Below, one piece after another: positions 26,142 to 35,201 of a DNA stretch of 64,000 nt. A program made the translations under genes and the position numbers. This DNA is from Listeria monocytogenes ATCC 19117. GTDB taxonomy: Bacteria; Bacillota; Bacilli; Lactobacillales; Listeriaceae. Under the pieces are notes generated by a model, which did no database searches, was not told the origin of the DNA, and worked only from the letters and a program-made list of their open reading frames with translations. The stretch covers positions 930,001 to 994,000 of the forward strand of contig NC_018584.1 of the NCBI RefSeq assembly GCF_000307025.1. Direction: 5' to 3'. How positions within the stretch are numbered: position 1 is the stretch's first letter; each line of letters opens with the position of its first letter.

Positions 26142-26639
26142 ATGGCGAATTATATTAACAAAGAAAGGCGCCAAATTGATTTTGATCCATTTGATTTACG
26201 GATAATTGCCGTACCAGAAGTAGTAGCGGTGCAGTTTAAGCCGCGCTCAGAGCATACTTTACTTATTCGTATTGCGGATGTCGGCGCAACCTATCAGCCA
26301 CTCAAAAACGAATCACTTTTTGAAGCTATTTTGCCCGTTCACTTTAATGATATTAACGAAGAAGATGATTACTGGGGGCTTAGTGACAAAGAGCAAGCGG
26401 AGATGAAACTATTTAACGAGGTACATCGCGATTTGATTTATAATTTTGTGGATGAGCACCCAGATTTTACGCAGATTGTTGTCCATTGTCACGCTGGGGT
26501 CAGCCGAAGTAGCGCTGTTGCTATGGCGATTGCGGAACATTTAGGAGACACGGACACGTACGAAAAACTTCAAGTGATAAAACGATACTTACCAAATCCG
26601 CGGGTTCTTGCGATTATGCGGGGCGAAGCGTATTTATAA
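26142..26639 (+). CDS. Dual-specificity/tyrosine phosphatase-like protein
   Basis: The 165-aa protein contains the cysteine phosphatase loop HCX5R as VVHCHAGVSRSSAVAMA near residue 110, so Cys and Arg are both present. A plausible general-acid Asp lies upstream in the NDINEEDDYWGL region. The substrate is unknown. It lies 35 bp before the glutathione reductase gene and may be co-transcribed. Confidence 0.85.
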   Translation: MANYINKERRQIDFDPFDLRIIAVPEVVAVQFKPRSEHTLLIRIADVGATYQPLKNESLFEAILPVHFNDINEEDDYWGLSDKEQAEMKLFNEVHRDLIYNFVDEHPDFTQIVVHCHAGVSRSSAVAMAIAEHLGDTDTYEKLQVIKRYLPNPRVLAIMRGEAYL

Positions 26640-26674
26640 AAACGAAAACGAAGAAATGTTAGGAGAGATTTTGT

Positions 26675-28024
26675 ATGGAAAAGCATTATGATTATATTGC
26701 GATTGGCGGCGGAAGTGGCGGAATTGCTTCGATTAATCGCGCAGCCATGCACGGAGCAAAATGTGCATTAATTGAACCAAAATTTTTAGGTGGAACTTGT
26801 GTAAATGTTGGTTGTGTTCCGAAAAAAGTCATGTGGTATGGCGCACAAATTAAAGAAGCGATGGATTTATACGCAGATGCGTATGGTTACCAAGTGGACG
26901 CGAGCTTCAACTTCCAAAAACTAGTCGAAAATCGAGAAGCGTACATTGAACGAATTCGAGGTTCTTACAAAAATGGGCTGGATAATAATAAAGTAGAATG
27001 GATTAAAGGTTATGCCGAATTTGTCGATGAAAAAACATTGCGCGTAAACGGCGAACTAGTGACAGCAGATCATATTTTAATTGCAACAGGCGGCGAACCA
27101 GCGCTTCCTTCCATTCCGGGCGCAGAATTTGGCATCACCTCAGATGGCTTTTTTGCATTAAAAGAACTACCTAAAAAAGTGGCGGTTGTTGGCGCGGGAT
27201 ACATTGCGGTTGAACTAGCTGGTGTACTACAACAACTTGGCTCAGAAACGCATTTATTTGTACGGAAACATGCACCACTCCGAAATTTTGATCCACTTTT
27301 AACAGATACACTAACCGAAATTATTGAGCAATCGGATATGATGTTGCATAAACACGCTGTTCCTCAAAAAGTTGAAAAAAATCCAGATGGCAGTTTGACG
27401 TTGAGCTTAGAGGATGGCCGCACAGAAACCGTTGATACGCTTATTTGGGCGATCGGACGTAAACCAGTCATCCAAGGTCTTCAAATCGAAAAAGCGGGCG
27501 TAAAACTTCTAGAAAGCGGACATATCGCCGTAGATAAATTCCAAAACACCAATGTAGCGGGGATTTATGCAGTTGGCGATGTAACGGGTCATTATGAATT
27601 AACTCCAGTCGCAATTGCAGCAGGGCGCCGTTTATCAGAACGCCTTTTCAATAACAAAAAAGATGCACATTTAAACTATGAAAATATCCCAACCGTTGTA
27701 TTTAGCCATCCAGCTATCGGAACGGTTGGTTTAACAGAACCAGAAGCAATCGAAAAATACGGCAAAGAAAATATCAAAGTGTACACTTCTAGCTTTACCT
27801 CAATGTATACAGCCATCACAGACCACCGCGAACCTTGCCGAATGAAATTAATTTGCGAAGGGAAGACAGAGCGCGTCATTGGCTTGCACGGGATTGGTTA
27901 CGGTGTGGACGAGATGATTCAAGGATTCGCTGTTGCGATTAATATGGGCGCAACAAAAGCCGATTTCGACAATACGGTTGCGATTCACCCAACAGGATCC
28001 GAAGAATTTGTTACAATGAAATAG
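26675..28024 (+). CDS. gor: Glutathione-disulfide reductase
   Basis: The 449-aa FAD/NADPH pyridine-nucleotide disulfide oxidoreductase has its FAD motif [14 protein letters not shown] at residues 11-24, the redox-active disulfide [13 protein letters not shown] near 39-51, the NADPH motif [15 protein letters not shown] near 170, and the C-terminal HPTGSEEFV with the catalytic His. Listeria makes glutathione, which activates PrfA, so this enzyme ties redox state to virulence regulation (family knowledge). Confidence 0.93.
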   Translation: MEKHYDYIAIGGGSGGIASINRAAMHGAKCALIEPKFLGGTCVNVGCVPKKVMWYGAQIKEAMDLYADAYGYQVDASFNFQKLVENREAYIERIRGSYKNGLDNNKVEWIKGYAEFVDEKTLRVNGELVTADHILIATGGEPALPSIPGAEFGITSDGFFALKELPKKVAVVGAGYIAVELAGVLQQLGSETHLFVRKHAPLRNFDPLLTDTLTEIIEQSDMMLHKHAVPQKVEKNPDGSLTLSLEDGRTETVDTLIWAIGRKPVIQGLQIEKAGVKLLESGHIAVDKFQNTNVAGIYAVGDVTGHYELTPVAIAAGRRLSERLFNNKKDAHLNYENIPTVVFSHPAIGTVGLTEPEAIEKYGKENIKVYTSSFTSMYTAITDHREPCRMKLICEGKTERVIGLHGIGYGVDEMIQGFAVAINMGATKADFDNTVAIHPTGSEEFVTMK

Positions 28025-28052
28025 AAAACAACGATGGAGGAGGAAGTACGTA

Positions 28053-28727
28053 ATGGGAAAAAAATTATCACTTTATTTTGTAAGACATGGTCAAACCTAC
28101 TTAAATAAAAACTTGCGCATGCAAGGATGGGCTGATACGCCACTAACACCAGAAGGAATTGAAATAGTCAAAGAAAGTGGTCGCGGACTTGCGGAAACAG
28201 AATTCGTTGCAGCGTATTCAAGCGACTTACACCGTACGATTGCAACAGCAGGGCATTTATTAAAAGAAAATAAACACGCATTTGGTTTAACACTAGAACC
28301 ATTAAGTGAATTTCGGGAAACTTTCTTTGGCTCCTACGAAGGTGAAAAAGGCGATGTTGCCTGGAACGAAATTGCGCATCATATGGGTTATGCGAATCAA
28401 GAAGACCTATTTAAAAATGCCGATGTACGAGAAACAATGAATGGTACAAAAGCAGCTGACCCAACAGGAGATGCGGAAGATTTCATGACATTCTGGACAC
28501 GTGTAGAACAAGGTTTCTTGCATGTTATCAATCGTCATCGCGAAACTGGTGGTAACGTTCTTATCGTCGCTCACGGAAATACTATTCGTAACATCGTCCA
28601 CGAACTCGAACCATCCATGGACGAAGCGGTTATTTTAGATAACGCGAGTGTCACCGTACTAGCTTACGAAAACGGCTTATTCAAATTAGAACGTTTAAAT
28701 GACACTTCCCATTTTAAAAAAGCATAG
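28053..28727 (+). CDS. Histidine phosphatase family (phosphoglycerate mutase-like)
   Basis: The 224-aa protein shows the RHG signature YFVRHGQTYLNKN near residue 8, SDLHRTIATAGHL near 63, the acid Glu in FRETFFGSYEGE, and VAHGNTIRN near 172 carrying the second catalytic His. Members include dPGM and broad phosphatases; the substrate cannot be assigned. It is 28 bp behind gor. Confidence 0.88.
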   Translation: MGKKLSLYFVRHGQTYLNKNLRMQGWADTPLTPEGIEIVKESGRGLAETEFVAAYSSDLHRTIATAGHLLKENKHAFGLTLEPLSEFRETFFGSYEGEKGDVAWNEIAHHMGYANQEDLFKNADVRETMNGTKAADPTGDAEDFMTFWTRVEQGFLHVINRHRETGGNVLIVAHGNTIRNIVHELEPSMDEAVILDNASVTVLAYENGLFKLERLNDTSHFKKA

Positions 28728-28770
28728 AAAAAACGAGCTTTAGGAACTAGTTTCCCAAAGCTCGTTTTTT
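28728..28770. terminator. Bidirectional terminator
   Basis: AAAAAACGAGCTTT and AAAGCTCGTTTTTT pair across a 16-nt loop. Tracts on both strands serve the phosphatase and the convergent AI-2E gene. Confidence 0.9.
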
Positions 28771-29906
28771 TATTCTTTTGGTGTATCCGGATCAGGAAGA
28801 TTATTATCAATCGCCAGCTGACCTCGCCGCAATTTAATTAAACGATTAACATTCACGATAATTGTTTTCACAACCGCATAAAGTGGAACACCTAATATCA
28901 TTCCAAAGATTCCTGCTAAGTTTCCAGCAACAATCAAGATAATGATAATAGTTAGTGGGTGAATCGATAGTGATTTACCCATAATATATGGAGAAAGTAA
29001 GTTAGAGTCAATTTGTTGCACAATCGTTACGACAACAATAACGAGCAGTGCTTGGACTGGAGAAGTAAATAGCGCCACGATAACTGCGGGAGCTGCTCCA
29101 ATGAATGGTCCAAGATAAGGAATAATATTCGTTGCACCTGCAATAAAACCAAACAGAAGCGCATACGGTTGACCAATAATTAAATAACCAATGAAAGTAA
29201 ATAAACCAACAAACATACAATCAATCGCTTGTGAACTAATATAAGTAGAAATGGTTTTATTCATTTCTTTAATAATTTGTTTTGCTTCAGAACGAATACC
29301 TGCCGGGAAAAATCTTCCAGAGGACTCAACGAACTTATGACCATCTTTAAACATATAAAAGACGATAAATGGTACAGTTACAAGAATCATAACAAAACTA
29401 GAGACAAAGGAGACAATGGCTCCAAAACTAGAAGCTACCCCGTCAACGACCACAGACATGATTTTTGGTAAGGAAATGTTGAGCTTCTCAAGTTCTTGTT
29501 TTATGTCTAAATCTTTTAGTGCAGAATTATTCGAGAGATCTTGCAGCCATTTTTCAAAATCTTGCCAGTAACCTGGTATTGCTTTTGCGAGTTCAGCTAC
29601 TTGGTCAGCAAGCGTTGGACCGAGTTGCATTACTGCAAGAACAACAAGCGTGATAAAGGCAATAAAAATTAAAATAACACTCAAAAGTCGAGGTACTTTT
29701 CTTTTTTCTAAAAATAATACGAGCGGGTTAAATAAATAGAATAGGAACCCTGCGACCAAAATAGGCATGAATAATGTAGAAACTATGATGCCGATTGGTG
29801 AAAATATGTACTTCATTTGCAATAGAACGAACAAAATAGCTACAACCGCTAAAATTTCAATTGTCCAAAAAAATAATTTACTATCTCGAAATCGTGAAAA
29901 TTTCAA
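28770..29906 (-). CDS. AI-2E family (TqsA/YdiK-like) membrane transporter
   Basis: The 378-aa protein has about eight membrane helices, a large extracytoplasmic segment near residues 90-150, and the family motif GATNIIPYLGPFIGAAPA near 255, with QQIDSNLLSPYIMGKSLSIHPL near 305. The family is named for autoinducer-2 export but many members are Na+/H+ antiporters or of unknown use. Divergent from the GntR gene. Confidence 0.87.
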   Translation of the reverse strand: MKFSRFRDSKLFFWTIEILAVVAILFVLLQMKYIFSPIGIIVSTLFMPILVAGFLFYLFNPLVLFLEKRKVPRLLSVILIFIAFITLVVLAVMQLGPTLADQVAELAKAIPGYWQDFEKWLQDLSNNSALKDLDIKQELEKLNISLPKIMSVVVDGVASSFGAIVSFVSSFVMILVTVPFIVFYMFKDGHKFVESSGRFFPAGIRSEAKQIIKEMNKTISTYISSQAIDCMFVGLFTFIGYLIIGQPYALLFGFIAGATNIIPYLGPFIGAAPAVIVALFTSPVQALLVIVVVTIVQQIDSNLLSPYIMGKSLSIHPLTIIIILIVAGNLAGIFGMILGVPLYAVVKTIIVNVNRLIKLRRGQLAIDNNLPDPDTPKE

Positions 29907-29987
29907 ATTCTCCCCTTCTTTCTAAAACCTTATTGATAAATTTTATAGTACCATTAACTGCTTTAAATAGCCACTGAATTACTGCTA

Positions 29988-30016
29988 TTGACGCATAAGT
30001 ATATGTGTTATACAAT
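29988..30016 (+). promoter_or_regulatory. SigA promoter of the YtrA-type gntR gene
   Basis: TTGACG and TACAAT are separated by 17 bases. The -10 lies inside the palindrome at 30006-30026. Confidence 0.75.
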
Positions 30017-30026
30017 GTATATAACA
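30006..30026. promoter_or_regulatory. Palindromic operator over the -10 element
   Basis: TGTTATA (30006-30012) and TATAACA (30020-30026) form a perfect inverted repeat with a seven-base spacer. The placement predicts autorepression by the GntR protein encoded directly downstream. Confidence 0.65.
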
Positions 30027-30046
30027 GTTAAAGGAGAGGTGTTTCT

Positions 30047-30439
30047 ATGCTACTTGCGATTGATCTTCAATCAGACGAGCCGATTTATACACAAATATGC
30101 AATCAAATAATTGAAGGTATGGCGAAACGGGAACTTTTACCAGGGGACAAATTACCTTCTGTTCGGAGTCTTGGCGCAGATATTGGTATTAATTTTCATA
30201 CAGTAAACAAGGCCTACCAAATTTTAAAACAAGAAGGATTTATTCAAATACATCGTCAAAAGGGAGTAGTTATTCATCCGGATGGCGTAGCTAAGGCAGA
30301 TGAGCTATTTTTTGCTAAATTACAAACGAAGCTAAAACCACTTATCGCGGAATCGGTTGTGCGCGGTGTTACCGAAGAGAAGTGGCTCGAAGTAAGTAAG
30401 GCTATTTTTGACGAAATGCATGGACGGAGAGTGGAGTAG
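30047..30439 (+). CDS. GntR-family regulator, YtrA subfamily
   Basis: The 130-aa protein has an N-terminal winged helix (EPIYTQICNQIIEGMAKRELLPGDKLPSVRSLGADIGINFHTVNKAYQIL, residues about 11-60) and only a short helical C-terminal dimerisation tail, as in YtrA. It probably represses itself and the membrane protein two bases downstream. Confidence 0.9.
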   Translation: MLLAIDLQSDEPIYTQICNQIIEGMAKRELLPGDKLPSVRSLGADIGINFHTVNKAYQILKQEGFIQIHRQKGVVIHPDGVAKADELFFAKLQTKLKPLIAESVVRGVTEEKWLEVSKAIFDEMHGRRVE

Positions 30440-30441
30440 AA

Positions 30442-31545
30442 ATGGAAATCATCATTTATATTTTTGTTAGTATTGCTATCATTTCACTGCAAGCAATAAC
30501 CCCTTTTGTAATAAGAAAATCAGAATGTTTCGGAGTAAATGTAGGCGAACGCGCTAACCGAAATGCGGAATTAACGCGGCTAAAAAAACAATATGTCGGG
30601 CAAGTGGTTTTGTGGACATCTTTTGTAGCGATAATTGGAATCGCGTTAATTCAAGGCTTTCATTCGAGTGAAAATACGCAAGCAGGTATTTTTATTGCTT
30701 CGATGTTTAGCCAATTAATCGTTTCTTTTATTATTTACTATCGTTTTCATCACACAACTTTACAGTGGAAAAGAGATAAAATAGAGGCGGGAGAAATTTC
30801 GACTAATTCTATCATCATGGTAGATACTAGTTTTCATCGCAGAAAAATGGTTATCTCGTATACATGGTTTGTCGTGCCACTGCTTATCTTCATTATTACA
30901 CTTGCGATTACGGTCGTTTTTTATCCAGTAGCTCCTGCTGACTTTCCAATCCATTTTGATATGAGTGGGGCAGTGACGGATACGGTTGCCAAATCACCTA
31001 GAGTCGTATTGCTATTACCGATGATGCAGCTAGGAATGATTGCGTTATTTATCTTTATTAACTTTGTTATTGCTAGGAGCAAACAGTCCGTAGAGAACGA
31101 AAACCCTACTGATTCATTAAAAAGGGGACTCCTATTTAGACAGGTTTCTAGTAAAGCAATGTTAATTATGTGTACGATTATGGTAATTGATTTTCTCATC
31201 ATGCAAGTAGTCACATTACTTGCACTTCCAGCTGAATGGATGATGATAACAATGATAATTTCTGTTGTTTTGATTCTGTTTGGAACCGTCCTTCTTGCTG
31301 TTAAAGTAGGGCAAGGCGGAAGCAGACTTAAATTTGCTGACCAACCTGATGGTGTCAATAAGCCAATTCGGGATGATGATTCTTTTTGGAAAGCAGGGGT
31401 TATTTATTTTAATCGAAATGATCCAGCTTTATTTGTAGAAAAACGCTTTGGGATTGGTTGGACGATTAACACAGCTCGCCCTGTTGCTTGGTTATCTTTT
31501 ATCATTATTATCGCTGTTATCATTCTCATTAGCATCTTGTTTTAA
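30442..31545 (+). CDS. DUF1648/DUF5808 multi-pass membrane protein
   Basis: The 367-aa protein has about eight hydrophobic segments. The DUF1648 motif (YPVAPADFPIHFDMSGAVTD, near 155-175) is the hallmark of this family, and a DUF5808-like tail (DDDSFWKAGVIYFNRNDPALFVEKRFGIGWT, near 310-340) follows. It is paired with a YtrA-type regulator, an arrangement seen with SdpI-like immunity and envelope-stress proteins. The function is unknown. Confidence 0.82.
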   Translation: MEIIIYIFVSIAIISLQAITPFVIRKSECFGVNVGERANRNAELTRLKKQYVGQVVLWTSFVAIIGIALIQGFHSSENTQAGIFIASMFSQLIVSFIIYYRFHHTTLQWKRDKIEAGEISTNSIIMVDTSFHRRKMVISYTWFVVPLLIFIITLAITVVFYPVAPADFPIHFDMSGAVTDTVAKSPRVVLLLPMMQLGMIALFIFINFVIARSKQSVENENPTDSLKRGLLFRQVSSKAMLIMCTIMVIDFLIMQVVTLLALPAEWMMITMIISVVLILFGTVLLAVKVGQGGSRLKFADQPDGVNKPIRDDDSFWKAGVIYFNRNDPALFVEKRFGIGWTINTARPVAWLSFIIIIAVIILISILF

Positions 31546-31564
31546 CTTGCTCTCAGACGGGTAT
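31539..31564 (+). promoter_or_regulatory. SigB promoter before the GyrI-like gene
   Basis: GTTTTA and GGGTAT with a 14-base spacer match the SigB consensus very well. The -35 overlaps the end of the upstream DUF1648 gene. Confidence 0.75.
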
Positions 31565-31627
31565 TTACCATATGGTATACGGATAAATTAGCTTGTGTGA
31601 GATGCTTTTGTGAAGGAGTAGATAATC

Positions 31628-32131
31628 ATGGCGATTAGATTAAAGCGACTGGAGGAATGGGAAGGATTCACTGGTATTGCGCTCGTTCGAGAAGGTCTTA
31701 AAACAGAAGCACTTCATACAGAAATAAAAACAGCCTTCAAAGAAATGCTTCAACTTGCGCGAGAACTAGATGATTTTTCCAAACAAAAAACGTTTTATGG
31801 TATTTCTGTCCATAATATAGAAGACGGAATTACTCATTATTCGGTAATTCCAGTGGAACAAAAATATCCTCATTTACAAGAACCGCTTGAGTGGATTGAA
31901 GTTCCGGCTCATACGTATTTTGTGGCTGAGCATATTCAGGATACAGACATAAGTGAAAGTTTTGAAGAGATTGCCAGAGCCATTCAAGAAAAAAATTACA
32001 AACCATATATTACAGCGAACAACCCCGTTTTTGACCCACTACCATTCAAATTGGAAGTGTATACGAAACAAGGAAGCGACGGAGCAAATATTGAAATAAG
32101 GATTCCTGTTGTAAAAGAATTGCATACGTAA
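31628..32131 (+). CDS. GyrI-like / effector-binding domain protein
   Basis: The 167-aa protein resembles the stand-alone AraC/GyrI effector-binding fold: HYSVIPVEQ and WIEVPAHTYFVAEHIQDTD in mid-protein, and FKLEVYTKQGSDGANIEIRIPV at the end. No DNA-binding domain is present. Such proteins bind small amphipathic ligands. The SigB promoter upstream makes it a stress-regulon member (I recall lmo0911 as such). Confidence 0.75.
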   Translation: MAIRLKRLEEWEGFTGIALVREGLKTEALHTEIKTAFKEMLQLARELDDFSKQKTFYGISVHNIEDGITHYSVIPVEQKYPHLQEPLEWIEVPAHTYFVAEHIQDTDISESFEEIARAIQEKNYKPYITANNPVFDPLPFKLEVYTKQGSDGANIEIRIPVVKELHT

Positions 32132-32135
32132 GAAG

Positions 32136-32166
32136 AAGCCTGGGACTTTTGTTCTGGGCTTTTTTA
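32136..32166 (+). terminator. Terminator after the GyrI-like gene
   Basis: AAGCCTGGGA pairs with TTCTGGGCTT (three G-U pairs) and is followed by T6. Confidence 0.75.
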
Positions 32167-32244
32167 TACTAGCAAGCTGTTTTTGAGTGTGCTATAATAA
32201 AAACGCTATTTTGTGATTATTTTAACAAGAAGGAAGGGATTCAT

Positions 32245-33057
32245 GTGGGATATTATAGCCCGCAGGAAGTAACAGAGATTACGATTGAAAAAGGGACCCA
32301 AAAAGCAAATTCAAGTACGTTAACGCTTGTGTTGTTAGGCTTTTTAGGTGGGGCCTTTATATCTCTTGGTTACTTATTATACATACGTGCAGTAGGAACA
32401 ATGCCTCACGAATGGGGAAGCTTTGCAACGCTTATCGGCGCCAGTCTTTTTCCGGTTGGCCTCGTTTGTATTTTGCTAGGTGGAGGAGAATTAATTACCG
32501 GCAACATGATGGCTGTCGCGATTGCTTGGTACGACAAAAAGATTTCCTTCCAACAATTACTTAGAAACTGGGCGATTGTGTCTGTCATGAACTTAGTGGG
32601 CGCATTTTTTGTCGCTTACTTCTTCGGACATTTCGTTGGCTTAACAGAAGGCGATTTCTTACCAAAAACGCTAGCTACAGCTGGTGCAAAAATTAACGAT
32701 CCTTTCTGGGTTGCTTTTGTTTCCGGAATTGGTTGTAACTGGTTTGTTGGGATTGCGGTTTGGCTTTGCTACGCGGCCAAAGATTTCGCAGGAAAAATCC
32801 TTGGTATTTGGTTCCCGGTTATGGCATTTGTTGCTATCGGATTTCAGCACGTTGTCGCCAACATGTTTATTATCCCAGCTGCGATTTTCGCTGGTTACTA
32901 TTCATGGGCGGATTTCATTTGGAACATCATCCCAGTTTACTTAGGAAATGTAGTCGGTGGAGCAGTTTTTGTTAGCTTATTCTACTTCCTTGCTTATAAG
33001 AAAAACGCACCTAAAAAAGTAAAAGAAGAAATACACCAACCAATTGAAGAAAGTTAA
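32245..33057 (+). CDS. Formate/nitrite transporter (FNT family)
   Basis: The 270-aa protein starts at GTG 32245 after GAAGGAAGGG. Six membrane helices are seen with FNT signatures: LLGGGELITGNMMAVAIAWYDKK near residue 75 and GIGCNWFVGIAVWLCYAAKDFAGKILGIWFPVMAFVAIGFQHVVANMF near 155-205. Members carry formate, nitrite or hydrosulfide. An ATG two bases upstream in another frame encodes only nine codons. Confidence 0.9.
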   Translation: MGYYSPQEVTEITIEKGTQKANSSTLTLVLLGFLGGAFISLGYLLYIRAVGTMPHEWGSFATLIGASLFPVGLVCILLGGGELITGNMMAVAIAWYDKKISFQQLLRNWAIVSVMNLVGAFFVAYFFGHFVGLTEGDFLPKTLATAGAKINDPFWVAFVSGIGCNWFVGIAVWLCYAAKDFAGKILGIWFPVMAFVAIGFQHVVANMFIIPAAIFAGYYSWADFIWNIIPVYLGNVVGGAVFVSLFYFLAYKKNAPKKVKEEIHQPIEES

Positions 33058-33064
33058 GACCGAA

Positions 33065-33102
33065 AAAGCTAGTTACATTCGATGTAGCTAGCTTTTTTTG
33101 AA
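33065..33102 (+). terminator. Terminator after the FNT gene
   Basis: AAAAAGCTAGTTACAT pairs with ATGTAGCTAGCTTTTT (with one bulge) around TCG, followed by a T-run. Confidence 0.9.
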
Positions 33103-33200
33103 AAAAATTAAAGTTTTTTAGAGACTGTTCTCGTTCCCGCCATGTTGCGATAGAATGACTTTTTCCAAAAACCATTTTGCCACTTGAAAAAGAAAATCCT

Positions 33201-33225
33201 GATTAAATTTTTCGATTTGTGGAAA
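33201..33225 (+). promoter_or_regulatory. Weak SigB promoter candidate before the aldehyde dehydrogenase
   Basis: GATTAA and TGGAAA are spaced by 13 bases; each differs from the SigB consensus. I recall lmo0913 as SigB dependent, which is why I note it. Confidence 0.3.
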
Positions 33226-33281
33226 ACACTATTATAAGCAACGAGAGCACGTGCAGAAAAATTTTTTGAGGAGTGGTATTT

Positions 33282-34748
33282 TTGAGTATTAAAGAAACAG
33301 CCTTACCAAAAGTTCAAACAAAATTATTTATTAATGGAAAATGGACGGATGGAGATAATAAAGAAACAAAAGATATTGTAAACCCAGCAAATGGAGAAGT
33401 TATTGCCAAAATCGCTCAAGCTGGACCAAACGAAACCAAAAAAGCCATTAAAGCTGCAAAAGAAGCATTTCCTGATTGGGCAAAAATGGAACTAGCTGAT
33501 CGCGTCAAATTATTACACAAAATTGCCGATTTAATGGAAGAAAAAGCAGATACACTAGCAAAAATTATGACGCTTGAACAAGGTAAACCGCTAAAAGAAT
33601 CAAAAGGAGAAGTCCTAACTGGCGCAGAAAACTTCCGATTCGCTGCAGAAGAAGCAAGAAGATTATATGGGGAAACTATCCCAGCGCCAAACAATCACGC
33701 GTTTATCGTCAAAAAACAACCAATTGGTGTAGTTGCGGCCATTACTCCGTGGAATTTCCCAGGTGGTATGGTGACACGAAAACTTGCTCCAGCGCTTGCA
33801 ACCGGAAATACAATCGTATTAAAACCTTCCGGAGATACGCCGCTTTCGGCCCTAGCTATCTTTGAAATTTTTGAAGAAGCCGGCTTGCCAAAAGGTGTTG
33901 CCAATATCGTTATGGGTAGCTCCAAAGAAATCGGTGAAACATTAACTGACAGTGATGATGTTCGTAAACTAACTTTCACCGGCTCCACGAAAGTCGGTCA
34001 AACACTATTCAAACAATCAGCCGAAACACTGAAAAAAATCTCGCTCGAACTTGGTGGACATGCGCCATTTATCGTATTTGATGATGCAAACCTGGATGCT
34101 GCTGTAAATGATTTAGTTGCCGCAAAATTCCGCAATAACGGTCAAGTATGTGTATCGCCAAACCGAATTTTAGTTGCCAAAGAAATTAAAGAAAAATTCA
34201 CTAAGGCGCTAGTTGCTAAAGTAGAACAACTAAAAGTAGGTAACGGTTTAGATGATGTGAATGTTGGTCCACTTATCCGCGAAGATGCGATTGACAAAAT
34301 CGACAAACAACTTAAAAATGCCACAGATAAAGGTGCCAAAGTCCTAACTGGCGACGGTCGTTTAACAGGTTCCGACTATGACAAAGGCAACTTCTACAAA
34401 CCAACTGTCTTAGATAACGTTACCCGTGAAATGGACATTTTTTATGAGGAAACATTTGGTCCAGTAATCCCGCTTATCACATTTGAAACGGAAGACGAAG
34501 CAATCGAAATGGCGAATGACAGTGAATTCGGTCTTGCTTCTTACTTCTACACTAAAGATTTAGCACGCGTAGAAAAAGTGGGAGCAGCACTAGAATACGG
34601 AATGGTCGGAGCAAATGAAATTGCCATCTCTAATCCGGAAACTCCATTTGGCGGCGTTAAACATTCTGGTTTCGGTCGCGAAAATGGCCACTACGGAATG
34701 GAAGAATACATCCAAGTGAAATTCATTAACTTAAAATATCGTGACTAA
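33282..34748 (+). CDS. gabD: NAD(P)-dependent succinate-semialdehyde dehydrogenase
   Basis: The 488-aa product from TTG 33282 (MSIKETALPK) follows GAGGAG at good spacing; GTG 33273 would sit on that site. Aldehyde dehydrogenase landmarks are PWNFPGGM near 150, the FTGSTKVGQ cofactor loop near 230, the base Glu in LELGGHAPF near 255 and the nucleophile Cys in NNGQVCVSPNR near 288. It closely resembles the GabD group, which handles the GABA shunt in acid resistance of Listeria. Monocistronic. Confidence 0.88.
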   Translation: MSIKETALPKVQTKLFINGKWTDGDNKETKDIVNPANGEVIAKIAQAGPNETKKAIKAAKEAFPDWAKMELADRVKLLHKIADLMEEKADTLAKIMTLEQGKPLKESKGEVLTGAENFRFAAEEARRLYGETIPAPNNHAFIVKKQPIGVVAAITPWNFPGGMVTRKLAPALATGNTIVLKPSGDTPLSALAIFEIFEEAGLPKGVANIVMGSSKEIGETLTDSDDVRKLTFTGSTKVGQTLFKQSAETLKKISLELGGHAPFIVFDDANLDAAVNDLVAAKFRNNGQVCVSPNRILVAKEIKEKFTKALVAKVEQLKVGNGLDDVNVGPLIREDAIDKIDKQLKNATDKGAKVLTGDGRLTGSDYDKGNFYKPTVLDNVTREMDIFYEETFGPVIPLITFETEDEAIEMANDSEFGLASYFYTKDLARVEKVGAALEYGMVGANEIAISNPETPFGGVKHSGFGRENGHYGMEEYIQVKFINLKYRD

Positions 34749-34760
34749 CACAAGCTATTA

Positions 34761-34798
34761 AGAAACTCCTTTGCTTCAAGCAAAGGGGTTTCTTTTTT
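34761..34798 (+). terminator. Terminator after gabD-like gene
   Basis: AGAAACTCCTTTGC pairs with GCAAAGGGGTTTCT around TTCAA, followed by T6. Confidence 0.92.
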
Positions 34799-34831
34799 AT
34801 GCAGTTTCCTACCAGTAGGAAAAAAACATAT

Positions 34832-34860
34832 TTGTAAGCGGATTCAGCTGTTTATATAAT
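34832..34860 (+). promoter_or_regulatory. Promoter of the beta-glucoside operon with overlapping cre-like site
   Basis: TTGTAA and TATAAT are separated by 17 bases. TGTAAGCGGATTCA (34833-34846), a cre-like sequence with CG at the centre, overlaps the -35, suggesting CcpA repression. Confidence 0.55.
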
Positions 34861-34891
34861 AAAAGTAAGTTAAGGAAAGGGAGGATACAAA

Positions 34892-35197
34892 ATGAAAAAC
34901 ATTTTACTCATTTGTGGGTCAGGAGCTTCAAGTGGATTCATGGCAGCAGCAATCAGAAAAGCAGCAAAAAAACGTGGAGAACAAGTGACGGTGAAAGCAG
35001 CCAGTGAGTCACAAATAGATGAAAGAATTAATGAAATTGATTACTTATTAATCGGGCCGCACTTAGCTTATATGCTGGATGACTTAAAACAAAAAGTAGC
35101 CGATAAAAATGTTTTAGTATCAATTATTCCGCAAGCAACTTATGGCACACTTAACGGTGAAAAAGCACTCGATCTCATTTTAACTATGGAGGGATAA
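34892..35197 (+). CDS. PTS EIIB, lactose/cellobiose family
   Basis: The 101-aa cytoplasmic protein has the phospho-cysteine loop at the N-terminus (ILLICGSGASSGFMAAAIRKAA, Cys about residue 7) typical of LicB-type EIIB. It passes phosphate from EIIA to the sugar bound by EIIC. First gene of a five-gene operon. Confidence 0.92.
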   Translation: MKNILLICGSGASSGFMAAAIRKAAKKRGEQVTVKAASESQIDERINEIDYLLIGPHLAYMLDDLKQKVADKNVLVSIIPQATYGTLNGEKALDLILTMEG

Positions 35198-35201
35198 CAC
35201 G

